A program made the position numbers and the translations under genes. Source: Candidatus Zymogenus sp. (lineage in GTDB: Bacteria; Desulfobacterota; Zymogenia; Zymogenales; Zymogenaceae). From it: 16,885 bases of DNA. Shown here piece by piece: positions 1-8,445 of the stretch. Where the stretch lies: assembly GCA_030613285.1 (NCBI GenBank), contig JAUWME010000007.1, forward strand, positions 1 through 16,885, written 5' to 3'. Below the pieces are notes generated by a model that was not told the DNA's origin, ran no database searches, and saw only the letters and a program-made list of their open reading frames with translations. How positions within the stretch are numbered: the first letter of the stretch is position 1; every line of letters starts with the position of its first letter.

Positions 1-54
1 AACAGAATTTTTAAAAGAACGTGCCACATAACAGTCGTCCTATCCGAAAGATAG
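1..54 (+). CDS. rplV: Ribosomal protein L22, C-terminal end (partial)
   Basis: The first 17 codons of the window, followed by TAG at 52-54, read NRIFKRTCHITVVLSER. This is the conserved C-terminal strand of 50S protein L22, usually of the form R-x-x-H-I-T-V-V-L-S. L22 lines the peptide exit tunnel and contacts all domains of 23S rRNA. The gene is cut by the window start, so only the tail is visible. Its position directly before rpsC is the canonical S10-operon order. What is not canonical is the 168-nt gap to rpsC, since rplV and rpsC are normally adjacent or nearly so. Confidence 0.9.
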   Translation, partial: NRIFKRTCHITVVLSER

Positions 55-222
55 ACTACTGGGGTACTGGGAATGTTGATGAGGGTTGCTGGGGTTGTTG
101 TCAGGGGGTGGGAGGGTGTCGAGTTGGGATTGTTGGGGTTGGGTAAATTGCTATAATAAGCGTAAACGATACAAAGTGTGAGATGAGAGTAATTAGATAA
201 ATGAGAGTAATGGGAGGATAAA
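55..222 (+). repeat. C-depleted, G-run-rich intergenic island 1 (rplV-rpsC)
   Basis: This non-coding spacer starts right after the rplV stop. By hand count it has about 65 G and 10 C in 168 nt. Bases 61-143 contain ten runs of three or more G. The runs at 91-94, 104-108, 110-112 and 114-116 are separated by loops of 9, 1 and 1 nt, which is compatible with an RNA or DNA G-quadruplex on the sense strand. The 3' part from about 150 is AT-rich and carries an extended -10 and the rpsC ribosome binding site. GATGAGGGTTGCTGGGGTTG at 78-97 recurs with one gap and one substitution in island 2 at 3825-3843. No ORF or tRNA is seen. Confidence 0.7.
130..157 (+). promoter_or_regulatory. Candidate extended -10 promoter upstream of rpsC
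   Basis: TGCTATAAT at 149-157 is a perfect TGn extended -10 followed by a consensus -10 hexamer (TATAAT at 152-157). A weak -35 (TTGTTG at 130-135) lies 16 nt upstream. An extended -10 can compensate for a poor -35. It sits at the junction between the G-rich block and the rpsC leader and would give a leader of roughly 60 nt. If used, it would be an internal promoter restarting transcription from rpsC onward. This is a motif match only; no start-site data are available. Confidence 0.5.
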
Positions 223-870
223 GTGGGTCAAAAAGTAAATCCGATAAGCCTTAGACTCGGCATCATCAAGGATTGGAATTCTAAATGGTTTGCTCAAAAG
301 GATTATCAAAAGAACCTCCATAGCGATCTGGCAATTAGAAAAAGCATCAAAGAAAAGTTTTATCACGCTGGCATTGCAAAGATTGAAATCGAACGGTCGG
401 CGGGAAAGGCCATGGTAAATATCTATACAGCGAGACCGGGAATTATTATAGGCAGGAAAGGGTCAGAAATCGAAAATATCAGAAAAGACCTTATGAAGCT
501 TACGGGAACTGACGTTGCAATTAATATTAAAGAAGTCAGAAAACCCGAGGCAAATGCCCAACTGATTGCAGAAAACATCGCCACACAGTTGGAGAGGAGA
601 GTCTCTTTTCGGCGGGCGATGAAAAAAGCTGTTTTTACCGCAATGAAGCTCGGTGTAGAGGGGGTAAGGATATCCTGTGCGGGAAGACTCGGTGGAGCAG
701 AGATGGCACGGCGAGAATGGTATCGAGAAGGAAGAGTGCCTCTGCATACTTTAAGAGCAGATATCGATTACGGTACTGCTGAATCAAAAACGACTTATGG
801 AATAATAGGGATAAAAGTTTGGGTATTTAACGGCGAAGTTCTCCCCGGAGAAAAACCCAAATCCCTTTAA
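223..870 (+). CDS. rpsC: 30S ribosomal protein S3
   Basis: S3 binds the head of the 30S subunit and helps form the mRNA entry tunnel. The 215-residue product starts [14 protein letters not shown], the family signature. It has a type II KH domain around residues 40-110, including [12 protein letters not shown] near residues 72-84. The C-terminal S3 domain contains [34 protein letters not shown] sequence, the most conserved part of the family. The GTG start is supported by GGGAGGA at 212-218 with good spacing and by family alignment at the N-terminus. Length is slightly shorter than the E. coli protein and normal for the family. rplP follows after 26 nt. It is the first gene after island 1 and its promoter-like site. 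Confidence 0.97.
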   Translation: MGQKVNPISLRLGIIKDWNSKWFAQKDYQKNLHSDLAIRKSIKEKFYHAGIAKIEIERSAGKAMVNIYTARPGIIIGRKGSEIENIRKDLMKLTGTDVAINIKEVRKPEANAQLIAENIATQLERRVSFRRAMKKAVFTAMKLGVEGVRISCAGRLGGAEMARREWYREGRVPLHTLRADIDYGTAESKTTYGIIGIKVWVFNGEVLPGEKPKSL

Positions 871-896
871 GTTTAAGGATAATGGAGTAGTTAACG

Positions 897-1319
897 ATGT
901 TAAGTCCGAAAAAAGTTAAATACAGAAAGATGCAAAAGGGACGAGTAAGAGGTATCCGAATAAAAGGATCCAGCCTAAGCTTCGGCGATTTTGGACTCCA
1001 ATCGTTAGATTACGGATGGTTGTCCGCAAGACAGATTGAGGCCGCTCGTATCGCAATGACAAGATACGTAAAGAGGGGTGGAAAAATTTGGATTAGAGTT
1101 TTTCCAGACAAACCCATAACAAAAAAACCCGCAGAGACAAGAATGGGTAAAGGAAAAGGAAACGTAGAAGGTTGGGTTGCAGTGGTAAGACCCGGAAAGG
1201 TGCTCTATGAAATGGAAGGAGTTAATAAAGAGCAGGCGCAAGAAGCATTTAGGCTTGCTTCAAGAAAACTCTCGATAAAAACAAGGTTTATCTCAAGGAG
1301 TTCGCAATATGAAGGCTAG
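897..1319 (+). CDS. rplP: 50S ribosomal protein L16
   Basis: L16 binds 23S rRNA near the peptidyl-transferase centre and organises the A-site tRNA region. The 140-residue product begins [16 protein letters not shown] and contains the family motif RIFPDKP-like (here [22 protein letters not shown], around residues 77-98). Length is normal. Its last 11 nt overlap the start of rpmC (ATG at 1309 inside the rplP 3' end), so translation of the two is probably coupled. The rpmC ribosome binding site AAGGAG lies inside the rplP coding sequence at 1295-1300. Confidence 0.97.
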   Translation: MLSPKKVKYRKMQKGRVRGIRIKGSSLSFGDFGLQSLDYGWLSARQIEAARIAMTRYVKRGGKIWIRVFPDKPITKKPAETRMGKGKGNVEGWVAVVRPGKVLYEMEGVNKEQAQEAFRLASRKLSIKTRFISRSSQYEG

Positions 1320-1533
1320 TGATTTGAGAGAACTATCAGTGGATGAACTGAAAGATCGCGAAGAGAACCTCTCTCAGGAATTGTTCAACCTGAGGTTTCA
1401 ACGGGCGGCTAATCAACTTGAAGATAAGATGAAAATCAGAAATACCAAAAAAGATAGAGCAAGAATTCTTACAGTTATAAAAGAAAAGGCGCTTGAAGAT
1501 GAAGATAAGAGGAATAAAGTAAATGGCGACTAG
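1309..1533 (+). CDS. rpmC: 50S ribosomal protein L29
   Basis: L29 sits near the polypeptide exit tunnel and forms part of the docking site for trigger factor and SRP. The 74-residue protein shows the typical helical hairpin: [14 protein letters not shown], then [17 protein letters not shown] (residues about 24-40), then [18 protein letters not shown]. It is slightly longer than the usual 62-70 residues because of an acidic/basic C-terminal tail. The 5' end overlaps rplP by 11 nt and the 3' end overlaps rpsQ by 11 nt. Both overlaps have the form ATGnnGnCTAG, with the downstream ATG eight bases before the upstream TAG. This suggests tight translational coupling of the trio. Confidence 0.95.
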   Translation: MKASDLRELSVDELKDREENLSQELFNLRFQRAANQLEDKMKIRNTKKDRARILTVIKEKALEDEDKRNKVNGD

Positions 1534-1780
1534 CGGTAAAAGACGAACATTAACGGGTATGGTGGTTAGCGACAAAATGGACAAAACTATTGTTGTTCAA
1601 GTGCAAAGAACTCTCATGCATTCAGTTTACAAAAAGTATATCAGAAAGCGAAAAAGTTATATGGCACACGATTCCGACAACCAGTGTGGAATAGGTGACA
1701 AAGTCGTTATCATGGAGAGCAGACCGCTAAGCAAACGAAAACGTTGGGTTCTAAGGGAGGTCCTCGAAAAGGCCCAATAG
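1523..1780 (+). CDS. rpsQ: 30S ribosomal protein S17
   Basis: S17 is an OB-fold primary binder of the 16S rRNA 5' domain. The 85-residue product contains [24 protein letters not shown] near the N-terminus and [27 protein letters not shown], the C-terminal signature of the family. The start ATG at 1523 lies inside the rpmC 3' end. A ribosome binding site AAGAGG at 1507-1512 supports it. The next gene, rplN, starts 22 nt downstream. Confidence 0.96.
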   Translation: MATSGKRRTLTGMVVSDKMDKTIVVQVQRTLMHSVYKKYIRKRKSYMAHDSDNQCGIGDKVVIMESRPLSKRKRWVLREVLEKAQ

Positions 1781-1802
1781 CCCAAATACAGGATTAAGCA
1801 AT

Positions 1803-2171
1803 ATGATTCAGATGCAGACTATACTAAATGTGGCCGATAACTCGGGTGCAAAAAAACTGTTCACCATAAAGGTGCTCGGAGGGTCAAGAGTTAAGTACGC
1901 TTCTCTCGGAGATATAGTAACAGTTTCAATCCGTGAAGCCATTCCTAATTCTAAAGTAAAAAAAGGTGAAGTCGTTAGAGCGGTTGTTGTAAGAACAAAA
2001 AAGGAAGTGCGAAGACAAGACGGAACATATATTAAATTCGATGATAATTCCGCAGTGCTGATAAATGCACAAGGAGAACCCGTTGGAACACGTATCTTTG
2101 GTCCCGTTGCAAGAGAACTTCGTGCAAAAAGATTTATGAAGATTGTTTCTCTCGCTCCAGAGGTTCTGTAG
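1803..2171 (+). CDS. rplN: 50S ribosomal protein L14
   Basis: L14 binds 23S rRNA and forms intersubunit bridges with 16S rRNA; it is also the docking site of the silencing factor RsfS. The 122-residue product starts [18 protein letters not shown], an exact match to the expected family beginning. That is why the first ATG at 1803 is preferred over the second at 1812. Conserved [14 protein letters not shown] and [16 protein letters not shown] segments follow, and it ends in the usual [10 protein letters not shown]. Length is exactly typical. It starts the spc-operon portion of the cluster. Confidence 0.97.
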   Translation: MIQMQTILNVADNSGAKKLFTIKVLGGSRVKYASLGDIVTVSIREAIPNSKVKKGEVVRAVVVRTKKEVRRQDGTYIKFDDNSAVLINAQGEPVGTRIFGPVARELRAKRFMKIVSLAPEVL

Positions 2172-2193
2172 CGGTAAATAAGGGAGAGAGTGG

Positions 2194-2526
2194 ATGAAAA
2201 ATAGTTACAAAATAAAAATAAGAAAAAACGACATTGTTCAAGTAATTTCAGGGAAACACAAGACAAAAAAAGGAAAAGTTTTGAAAGTAAACCCTGAAAA
2301 GAGTCAGGTTATTGTGGAGAAGGTGAATTTTATTAAAAGACACATAAGACCAAGTTCTGCCCACAGGCAGGGTGGGATCATCGAAAAAGAAGGCCCCATT
2401 CATATTTCAAACGTGATGATTGTGTGTCAAAAATGTAACATCCCAGTAAAAGTGGGAAAAAAGATATTAGAAGATGGCACAAAAGTAAGATTTTGTAAGA
2501 ATTGTGAAGAAATATTAGATAAATAG
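2194..2526 (+). CDS. rplX: 50S ribosomal protein L24, zinc-ribbon form
   Basis: L24 is an early assembly protein of the 50S subunit. The 110-residue product has a KOW motif at residues about 12-32 (NDIVQVISGKHKTKKGKVLKV-like). The conserved HRQGGIIEKEGPIHISNV segment is also present. The C-terminal half carries two CxxC pairs, Cys78/Cys81 and Cys101/Cys104, the zinc-ribbon version of the family. A strong AGGGAGAG ribosome binding site precedes the ATG. It lies 22 nt after rplN and 9 nt before rplE. Confidence 0.96.
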   Translation: MKNSYKIKIRKNDIVQVISGKHKTKKGKVLKVNPEKSQVIVEKVNFIKRHIRPSSAHRQGGIIEKEGPIHISNVMIVCQKCNIPVKVGKKILEDGTKVRFCKNCEEILDK

Positions 2527-2535
2527 TTGTAGGTT

Positions 2536-3075
2536 ATGGCTCGTTTAAAACAGTATTATAAAGATGAAATAGTCTCCCAACTTTCCAAAGAGTTTGGGTA
2601 TAAGAACGTCATGCAAATCCCAAAGATTACGAAGATCGTCGTAAATATGGGGTTAGGAGAGGCGTTGCAGAACATAAAAATATTAGAAAGCGCATCAGCA
2701 GAGATCGCCGCTATTACTGGGCAAAAACCAGTTATCACCAGGGCGAAAAAATCGATCGCTTCATTTAAACTAAGGGATGGAAATCCCATAGGTTGTATGG
2801 TGACGCTTAGAAGAGAAAGAATGTACGAATTCCTCGATCGTTTTATCAACATATCTATGGCAAGAGTCAGGGATTTTAGAGGCGTAAGCCCAAAAGGTTT
2901 CGATGGCAGAGGAAATTATACAGTTGGTATAAAAGAACAAATAATTTTTCCCGAAATCAGTTACGATAAAATAGATAAAATCAAAGGTATGAATATTACC
3001 ATCGTAACTACCGCAAAAACTAACGAAGAGGGAAAGGCGTTGTTAAAATATTTTGGAATGCCATTTAGTAATTAA
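2536..3075 (+). CDS. rplE: 50S ribosomal protein L5
   Basis: L5 binds 5S rRNA and contacts the P-site tRNA and the small subunit. The 179-residue protein matches the family in length and motifs. These include [14 protein letters not shown] (residues about 29-42), [58 protein letters not shown], and a final [12 protein letters not shown]. The start ATG at 2536 follows rplX by only 9 nt, with a weak GTAGG ribosome binding site, so translation may depend on coupling to rplX. Confidence 0.97.
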   Translation: MARLKQYYKDEIVSQLSKEFGYKNVMQIPKITKIVVNMGLGEALQNIKILESASAEIAAITGQKPVITRAKKSIASFKLRDGNPIGCMVTLRRERMYEFLDRFINISMARVRDFRGVSPKGFDGRGNYTVGIKEQIIFPEISYDKIDKIKGMNITIVTTAKTNEEGKALLKYFGMPFSN

Positions 3076-3129
3076 AATAATACTAAACAAAAATTTGCAG
3101 AAATTAAAAAATTGTAGGGAGAGATTGAA

Positions 3130-3315
3130 GTGGCCAAGAAATCGATGATAGCGAAAGCAAAAAGAGAAAATAAATTCAAGGTGAGAAACTACAATCGGTG
3201 TCCTATTTGCGGAAGATCAAGAGCGTATTACAGAAAATTCGATATGTGTAGAATATGCCTCAGGAAATTAGCCTCCCGAGGCGATATCCCCGGAATGATC
3301 AAATCCAGCTGGTAA
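3130..3315 (+). CDS. rpsN: 30S ribosomal protein S14, short zinc form (S14Z)
   Basis: S14 is located in the 30S head next to S3 and S10. The 61-residue product is the short zinc-binding type (also called rpsZ). It has Cys24/Cys27 (CPIC) and Cys40/Cys43 (CRIC) and the terminal [15 protein letters not shown], the family hallmark. The GTG start at 3130 is supported by GGGAGAG just upstream and by the expected MAKKSMIAK beginning. It is flanked by a 54-nt AT-rich gap after rplE and a 30-nt gap before rpsH. Confidence 0.96.
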   Translation: MAKKSMIAKAKRENKFKVRNYNRCPICGRSRAYYRKFDMCRICLRKLASRGDIPGMIKSSW

Positions 3316-3345
3316 ATAAGTGAAACTTGCGAGGAGAAAAATAAT

Positions 3346-3744
3346 ATGGCAATGACAGATCCCATAGCCGATATGCTTACACGCATACGAAATGCACAAA
3401 TGGCAAAACATGAAAACGTCGATATGTTTTCGTCTAAAATGAAACTCTCAATTGCAGAAATTCTAAAAGACGAAGGTTACATATTAGATTATAAAGAACT
3501 AAAAGATGATAAACACAATATTATCCGAATTAACCTCAAATATGTCGACGAAGGTGAAGTAGTAATTAAAAATCTGGAGCGTGTATCAAAACCCGGTCGT
3601 AGAGTATATGTCAATGCAAAAGAAATTCCACTAACTCTAAGAGGATACGGCGTTTCAATTCTCTCCACATCAAAAGGCGTCATAACAGATAAAAAAGCAA
3701 GAAGTGAAAAAGTGGGAGGAGAAGTGCTGCTCAGGGTTTGGTAA
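3346..3744 (+). CDS. rpsH: 30S ribosomal protein S8
   Basis: S8 binds helix 21 of 16S rRNA and in many bacteria is the translational repressor of the spc operon. The 132-residue product starts [22 protein letters not shown], and its C-terminal part [33 protein letters not shown] is the conserved S8 signature. GAGGAG lies upstream of the ATG at 3346. I did not identify an S8-binding mimic in the mRNA. The gene is followed not by rplF at close spacing, as is usual, but by a 290-nt G-rich spacer. Confidence 0.97.
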   Translation: MAMTDPIADMLTRIRNAQMAKHENVDMFSSKMKLSIAEILKDEGYILDYKELKDDKHNIIRINLKYVDEGEVVIKNLERVSKPGRRVYVNAKEIPLTLRGYGVSILSTSKGVITDKKARSEKVGGEVLLRVW

Positions 3745-4034
3745 ATGGCTGTAAGGAGTTGCAGGTAGATATTTGTAAGGGGGTTGGAGGGTGGGTGGTG
3801 GTAGAATTAGAAGAGTTGCTGGTAGATGAGGTTGCTGGAGGTGTTTTGGAGAGAGGTGAAAGGTGTTAGGGTCGGAGGGGTTTGTTGGAAGTGTAGGGGG
3901 GGTAGTGTCACTGAGCTGCTATTGATAATAAGTGGGTTGTAAATAAAAAGGGCACAATAGAATTACAAAGTGGTTTTAATAACTGTAATATTATCGGATT
4001 TAATATCATAGAAATCGAGGTTGAGTAGTAAAAT
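3745..4034 (+). repeat. C-depleted G-rich intergenic island 2 (rpsH-rplF)
   Basis: The G-rich block occupies about 3745-3910 and begins immediately after the rpsH stop. It has about 78 G but only about 7 C in 166 nt (hand count). From about 3920 the spacer becomes AT-rich and leads into rplF. GGCTGT at 3747, ATATTT at 3769 and GGGGGTTGGAG at 3779-3789 occur with identical spacing in island 4 at 11391, 11413 and 11423. A second word at 3825-3843 matches island 1. A -35-like TTGATA lies at 3922-3927, but I see no good -10 at the right distance. No ORF, tRNA or inverted-repeat structure is seen. Confidence 0.7.
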
Positions 4035-4571
4035 ATGTCAAGGATAGGTAAAAAACCCATAGAAATACCCGATGGGGTCAAGGTGGACATTAAGGATGGT
4101 GAGGTTACGATTACCGGTTCAAAAGGGAGTCTCAAAAAATCGCTCCCACCTGATGTTGCAGTCAAGGTTGAGGGTAATGAAATTGTAGTAACTACCAATA
4201 AGGATTCCAGAAAAGCAAAGTCGTTTCAGGGGCTTGCAAGGGCGATATTTAACAACATGGTTGTTGGAGTTTCGCAAGGTGTTGAAAGGACATTGGAAAT
4301 AAATGGGCTGGGGTACAAAGCTGAGGTTGAAGGAAAGATGCTTGTATTAAACGTCGGATATTCCCATCCAGTTAAATTTCCAATTCCAGAAGGGATTGAA
4401 GCAAAAGTCGAAAAAAATACCGTATTGACAATTAAAGGGATAGATAAACAGTTGGTAGGTCAGGTGGCAGCAGATATTAGAAGAGTCAGAAAACCCAATC
4501 CCTATAAGGGAAAAGGGATAAAATATATTGATGAACACATCAAGAAAAAGGCCGGAAAGACCGGTGTTTAA
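4035..4571 (+). CDS. rplF: 50S ribosomal protein L6
   Basis: L6 binds domain VI of 23S rRNA near the factor-binding centre. The 178-residue protein begins [17 protein letters not shown]. It has two repeated L6 domains, roughly residues 10-82 and 90-165. The C-terminal signature is [19 protein letters not shown]. Length is typical. The ribosome binding site is weak: GAGG at 4017-4020 is about 14 nt from the ATG. It is the first gene after island 2 and is followed by rplR after 11 nt. Confidence 0.97.
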   Translation: MSRIGKKPIEIPDGVKVDIKDGEVTITGSKGSLKKSLPPDVAVKVEGNEIVVTTNKDSRKAKSFQGLARAIFNNMVVGVSQGVERTLEINGLGYKAEVEGKMLVLNVGYSHPVKFPIPEGIEAKVEKNTVLTIKGIDKQLVGQVAADIRRVRKPNPYKGKGIKYIDEHIKKKAGKTGV

Positions 4572-4582
4572 GAGGTAGCAAC

Positions 4583-4963
4583 GTGAAGAAGTTAGCAAAG
4601 AAAAAAAGAGTTTACGGGAGACTGAGAAGGCGAAAGAGGATAAAACTCAAAATCGTGGGGACTTCTGAAAAACCAAGATTGTCAGTTTTTAGGAGTTCTA
4701 AAAATATCTATGCGCAGATCATAGATGATAGTCTTGGCGTAACTCTAATTGCATCGTCAAGTTTGGGACAGGCAACGGCAGGCAAAGGTGGCAAGGGTGG
4801 TGGCGGAAACATAAAAGCCGCTAAAATTGTTGGAAAATCCCTCGGCGAAAAAGCAGTTGCAAAAGGGATTAAAAAGGTGGTTTTTGACAGAGGTGGCTAT
4901 CTCTATCATGGAAGGGTAAAGGCGCTGGCAGATGCTGCCAGAGAAGGGGGTTTGGAATTTTAG
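4583..4963 (+). CDS. rplR: 50S ribosomal protein L18
   Basis: L18 binds 5S rRNA and links it to the central protuberance. The 126-residue product has the basic N-terminus ([19 protein letters not shown]) and [20 protein letters not shown]. It ends with the family signature [29 protein letters not shown] short glycine/lysine-rich stretch, [10 protein letters not shown] at about residues 68-77, is slightly longer than usual between the two halves. A GTG start at 4583 is preceded by AGAGG and fits the expected N-terminus. Confidence 0.96.
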   Translation: MKKLAKKKRVYGRLRRRKRIKLKIVGTSEKPRLSVFRSSKNIYAQIIDDSLGVTLIASSSLGQATAGKGGKGGGGNIKAAKIVGKSLGEKAVAKGIKKVVFDRGGYLYHGRVKALADAAREGGLEF

Positions 4964-4994
4964 GGCAAATGATATATATTGTGGAGTTTGAATA

Positions 4995-5492
4995 ATGTCG
5001 GATTTTCATGAAGAACAAGAATTTATAGACAAAGTAGTTCATATCAATAGGGTTGCAAAGGTTGTAAAGGGTGGGAGGCGCTTCTCATTTTCTGCCATGG
5101 TTGTGGTAGGTGACGGAAACGGCAAGGTAGGGTATGGCATGGGAAAAGCGCAAGAAGTGCCTGAGGCAATAAGGAAAGGGGTTGAAAAAGCAAAGAAGAA
5201 TATGATAACTGTTCCTTTACTAAAATCCACCATCCCTTATGATGTGATAGGAAAATACGGTGCCGGAAGGGTTCTCTTAAAGCCAGCCTCCGAAGGAACA
5301 GGGATCATTGCCGGTGGAGCCGTAAGGGCTGTTGTCGAAACGGTGGGGATAAAAAATATCCTTACAAAGTGCCTCGGCTCTCACAATCCATACAACCTAG
5401 TTAAGGCCACAATTGATGGTTTGCTTCAATTAAGAAGCCCAGAAGAGATTGCCAGGGTTCGTGGCAAATCCGTAGAAGAGTTAGGTGCTTAA
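4995..5492 (+). CDS. rpsE: 30S ribosomal protein S5
   Basis: S5 lies at the mRNA entry site and affects decoding fidelity. The 165-residue product has the dsRBD-like N-terminal domain with [23 protein letters not shown] (from about residue 36). The C-terminal domain contains [39 protein letters not shown]. Length is typical. It is followed by a 107-nt AT-rich gap (5493-5599) before rpmD, the longest ordinary gap in the ribosomal cluster, in which I see no convincing promoter or hairpin terminator. Confidence 0.97.
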   Translation: MSDFHEEQEFIDKVVHINRVAKVVKGGRRFSFSAMVVVGDGNGKVGYGMGKAQEVPEAIRKGVEKAKKNMITVPLLKSTIPYDVIGKYGAGRVLLKPASEGTGIIAGGAVRAVVETVGIKNILTKCLGSHNPYNLVKATIDGLLQLRSPEEIARVRGKSVEELGA

Positions 5493-5599
5493 AAAACAAA
5501 CACATATTAAACTAAGTTAGTAGCACTTGCTTTATAGCTATGTTTTAAATAGGTATTGTAAATAGATCGAGTAAAAAACACGGGAAGGCAGGAAAACCT

Positions 5600-5791
5600 A
5601 TGGCAAAAAAGAAAACAAAAACAATAAAAGTAACTCAGGTAAGGAGCGGCATCGGAAGACCCGAAAAGCATAAAAGAGTCCTGAAAGGAATGGGACTTGG
5701 GAAAATGCACCGCACTGTCGAACTGCCAGATACCCCCGAAAGTTGGGGGATGATAAATAAAATAAGCCACCTCGTTGAAGTAAAGGAGTAG
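5600..5791 (+). CDS. rpmD: 50S ribosomal protein L30
   Basis: L30 is a small, non-universal 50S protein. The 63-residue product has [53 protein letters not shown], the full family pattern. The Shine-Dalgarno AGG at 5590-5592 can pair with CCT at 5597-5599 directly before the ATG, with an AAAA loop. This is only three base pairs and may not matter. rplO starts 3 nt after its stop, so the two are surely co-translated. Confidence 0.95.
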   Translation: MAKKKTKTIKVTQVRSGIGRPEKHKRVLKGMGLGKMHRTVELPDTPESWGMINKISHLVEVKE

Positions 5792-5794
5792 GAA

Positions 5795-6235
5795 ATGGAT
5801 CTCTCTAACCTAAAGCCCCAAAAGGGAGCTACAAAAAAAAGAAAAAGAGTGGCCAGAGGAGAAGGTGGTAAAGGCGGAAAGACCGCAGGGCGTGGCCACA
5901 AAGGTCAAAATTCCCGCTCCGGAGGTAAAGTAAGGCCCGGTTTTGAGGGTGGGCAGATGCCACTTGCCAGAGGACTTCCTAAAAGAGGATTTACTAATCG
6001 CTTTAGAAAAATATACACTATCATAAACCTAAAGGACTTGAAAAGACTCGAACAAAACGGAGTTGTAGATACGGTCGCTTTAATAAAAGAAAAAAAGATA
6101 AATGCTGCCAAAGATGGTGTCAAGATCTTGGGTATCGGTGAGATTGATAAAGCCATTACAGTAAAAGCGCAAAAGTTTTCAAAATCTGCCATAGAAAAAA
6201 TCGAAGCCGGCGGTGGAAAAGTGGAGGTAGTTTAA
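5795..6235 (+). CDS. rplO: 50S ribosomal protein L15
   Basis: L15 binds many 23S rRNA segments and is a late assembly protein. The 146-residue product starts [44 protein letters not shown], the long basic, glycine-rich extension typical of L15. This is followed by [17 protein letters not shown] and a globular C-terminal domain. Length is typical. An AAAGGAGTAGG ribosome binding site lies at the end of rpmD. secY starts 1 nt after its stop. Confidence 0.97.
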   Translation: MDLSNLKPQKGATKKRKRVARGEGGKGGKTAGRGHKGQNSRSGGKVRPGFEGGQMPLARGLPKRGFTNRFRKIYTIINLKDLKRLEQNGVVDTVALIKEKKINAAKDGVKILGIGEIDKAITVKAQKFSKSAIEKIEAGGGKVEVV

Positions 6236-6236
6236 A

Positions 6237-7562
6237 TTGGCGCAAGGATTTCAAAATATATTCAAAATCCCAGAGTTAAAAAACAGAATTCTGATGACAT
6301 TCGGACTTCTGGCAATCTATAGACTTGGAATTCATATACCAACGCCGGGCATTGATGTTGCGGCACTCGGCGATTTTTTTGACAGTGCATCAGGAACCCT
6401 CTTCGGATTCTTCGATATGTTTTCAGGCGGTGGCTTAAGTAACCTCTCAGTCTTTGCTCTGGGAATTATGCCTTACATCAGCGCATCCATTATATTACAA
6501 CTCCTAACCGTGGTTATACCATATCTCGAAAAACTATCAAAAGAGGGTGACGAGGGAAGAAAAAAGATTACACAATATACACGCTACGGAACAGTCGTCC
6601 TATCGTCAATCCAAGGATTTGGTATAAGTTTCGGCCTCGAGCAAATGCAGAGCCCCGCAGGAGATCCAGTAGTTCTCGATCCCGGTTGGGCATTCAGAAT
6701 CATGACAATGATAACGCTAACCGCCGGTACATCATTCATTATGTGGCTCGGCGAGCAAATAACAGAAAGAGGTGTTGGAAACGGCATATCCCTTATCATC
6801 TTTGCAGGAATTGTTGCAATGATGCCAACCGCCATAATAAAGTCCTTCGCGCTTGTCGGTGAGACGGGAATCCAGCCACTCGTATTTGTTTTTCTCATAG
6901 TAATGATGGTGCTCGTGGTTGCAGCTATTATATACATGGAAAGAGGACAACGAAAACTACCCGTGCAATATGCAAAACGGGTGGTCGGAAGAAAGATGTA
7001 CGGCGGAAGCAGTACACACCTCCCATTGAAAATAAACACAGCAGGAGTTATACCACCAATATTCGCTTCCTCAATACTCATGTTTCCATTGACAATATTC
7101 AATTTCCTTCCACAAGAAGTGATAAAAAGTAACATCTGGCTTGAGAAGCTGATAAGTCAATTTAATCCCACAGCTCTTTTATATAATTTTATTTATGTCT
7201 TACTAATCATCTTCTTCTGCTACTTCTACACAGCCGTAACGTTCAATCCCATCGATGTTGCCGACAACATGAAACGATACGGTGGATTCATTCCCGGAAT
7301 CAGACCAGGTAAAAGAACAGCTGATTATATAGATAAGGTCCTAACAAGAATAACCCTAGTCGGAGCGTTCTACGTAGCCGCAGTCTGCGTACTCCCGACA
7401 ATACTTATATCAATGTACGGTGTTCCTTTCTATTTCGGAGGAACAGCACTGCTAATTGTCGTCGGTGTTGCTATGGACACAGCACAACAAATAGAATCCC
7501 ATATGCTGTCAAGACACTACGATGGATTTATGAAAAAAGGGAAACTAAAAGGTAGAAGGTAA
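6237..7562 (+). CDS. secY: Sec translocase channel subunit SecY
   Basis: SecY forms the protein-conducting channel of the inner membrane together with SecE and SecG. The 441-residue product has the ten-helix pattern. The N-terminus is [33 protein letters not shown], followed by a plug region ([23 protein letters not shown]). The segment [21 protein letters not shown] is present, as is the cytosolic loop [17 protein letters not shown] ([23 protein letters not shown]). The C-terminus is [45 protein letters not shown]. It uses a TTG start at 6237, 1 nt after the rplO stop; no in-frame ATG fits better. It is the last gene before island 3. Confidence 0.97.
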   Translation: MAQGFQNIFKIPELKNRILMTFGLLAIYRLGIHIPTPGIDVAALGDFFDSASGTLFGFFDMFSGGGLSNLSVFALGIMPYISASIILQLLTVVIPYLEKLSKEGDEGRKKITQYTRYGTVVLSSIQGFGISFGLEQMQSPAGDPVVLDPGWAFRIMTMITLTAGTSFIMWLGEQITERGVGNGISLIIFAGIVAMMPTAIIKSFALVGETGIQPLVFVFLIVMMVLVVAAIIYMERGQRKLPVQYAKRVVGRKMYGGSSTHLPLKINTAGVIPPIFASSILMFPLTIFNFLPQEVIKSNIWLEKLISQFNPTALLYNFIYVLLIIFFCYFYTAVTFNPIDVADNMKRYGGFIPGIRPGKRTADYIDKVLTRITLVGAFYVAAVCVLPTILISMYGVPFYFGGTALLIVVGVAMDTAQQIESHMLSRHYDGFMKKGKLKGRR

Positions 7563-7785
7563 CTGCTGGAAATGAGGTGTAGGGAAGTTTAAAGAGGGGT
7601 TGGGAATGCTAAAAGGAGGCTGGGAGGTTTTCGAGGAGATTGGGGTGCTGAGGAATGTTAGTTGGGGGGATTGGGAGGTTTTAAAAGAGATTGGAGAGGG
7701 TTGAGATGGTTGTAGTAGTAAAGTTGAAGACGTAGCAATATAGAAATTTCAATTTTAGGCAATTTTGGAATAGGTGAAAATATCG
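7563..7785 (+). repeat. C-depleted G-rich intergenic island 3 (secY-adk)
   Basis: The G-rich part (7563-7735) starts at the secY stop and has about 74 G and 7 C in 173 nt (hand count). It contains an imperfect direct repeat of 23 nt at 7621-7643 and 7672-7694 (20 of 23 identical, 51 nt apart). A third, more degenerate copy begins near 7580. The first 45 nt align with the start of island 4: GGTGT, GGGAA, TTTA and GGGGTTGG occur in the same order and nearly the same spacing. The last 50 nt are AT-rich and include AGGTGA, the adk ribosome binding site. No ORF or tRNA is seen. Confidence 0.7.
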
Positions 7786-8445
7786 ATGTCGAATAAAAAA
7801 AATATAATCTTGTTGGGACCCCCAGGGGCAGGTAAGGGTACTCAAGCCGTAAAGATAGCAGAAAAATACAACATTCCGCAGATTTCCACCGGCGATATCC
7901 TAAGACGTGCAGCAGCCGCTGGGACAAATCTTGGCAAAGAAGCCAAAAAGTTCATGGACAGAGGGGACCTTGTACCAGATGAAGTAGTGGTGGGACTTGT
8001 CGATGAGAGATTGATGGATACAGATTGCAAAGACGGCTATATCCTCGATGGCTTTCCAAGAACAGTGGAGCAAGCGAAAGCATTAGACCTGATATTAGAT
8101 GAGAAAGGTGATGGCATTACATATGTAGTCAGCATCGATGTAGATGAGGATGAACTAATAGAGAGACTTACAGGTAGGAGAACTTGCAGAAAATGCGGGA
8201 AAATGTACCACGTAGCGTTTGAACCTCCAAAATCCGAAGGTAAATGCGATAAATGCGACGGTGAACTCTACCAAAGGGATGACGATAAAAAAGAGACAAT
8301 AACCGCTCGTCTTAGAGTATACAACGAAAAAACAGAGCCACTAATAGAATACTTTAGTAAAAAAGGACTTAAAAGATCGGTTCACGGAAGTGGAGGAATC
8401 GATGAAATATTTAGTAAAATAACAGAGGTATTAGAAGAATCGTAA
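7786..8445 (+). CDS. adk: Adenylate kinase, zinc-lid type
   Basis: This enzyme interconverts ATP + AMP and 2 ADP in the cytoplasm. The P-loop is GPPGAGKGT at residues 11-19. Next come the NMP-binding TGDILR near 35-40 and DGFPRT at 88-93. The long LID domain carries four cysteines, Cys134, Cys137, Cys154 and Cys157, that should bind zinc. Arg residues of the ARLRVY segment follow. The product is 219 residues. I chose the ATG at 7786 because AGGTGA at 7772-7777 is an ideally spaced ribosome binding site. An in-frame GTG at 7774 would lie inside that site and add four residues. Its place after secY is canonical, but map does not follow. Confidence 0.97.
   Translation: MSNKKNIILLGPPGAGKGTQAVKIAEKYNIPQISTGDILRRAAAAGTNLGKEAKKFMDRGDLVPDEVVVGLVDERLMDTDCKDGYILDGFPRTVEQAKALDLILDEKGDGITYVVSIDVDEDELIERLTGRRTCRKCGKMYHVAFEPPKSEGKCDKCDGELYQRDDDKKETITARLRVYNEKTEPLIEYFSKKGLKRSVHGSGGIDEIFSKITEVLEES

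Noticed and set aside
55..222. G-rich islands as CRISPR, tRNA, rRNA or a G-run sequencing artefact.
   Set aside because: There is no regular repeat/spacer layout, no cloverleaf or rRNA motif, and the G runs are short and interspersed with A and T in an ordered way. An assembly artefact is still not excluded without reads.
463..747. Long open frames on the minus strand opposite rpsC and many other genes.
   Set aside because: They lie antisense to strongly conserved ribosomal, secY and RND genes, and show no family motifs or ribosome binding sites.
5493..5599. Promoter in the AT-rich rpsE-rpmD gap.
   Set aside because: TTGCTT at 5527 has no -10 at 16-18 nt, and other hexamer pairs are no better than chance.
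30..6604. A 15-nt identical string (AACAGTCGTCCTATC) in the window start and in secY.
   Set aside because: Both copies are coding: T-V-V-L-S in the L22 tail and in SecY. It is a codon-level coincidence, not a repeat.
7774..7785. GTG at 7774 as the start of adk.
   Set aside because: It overlaps the AGGTGA site that is well placed for the ATG at 7786, and family proteins begin a few residues before the P-loop strand.
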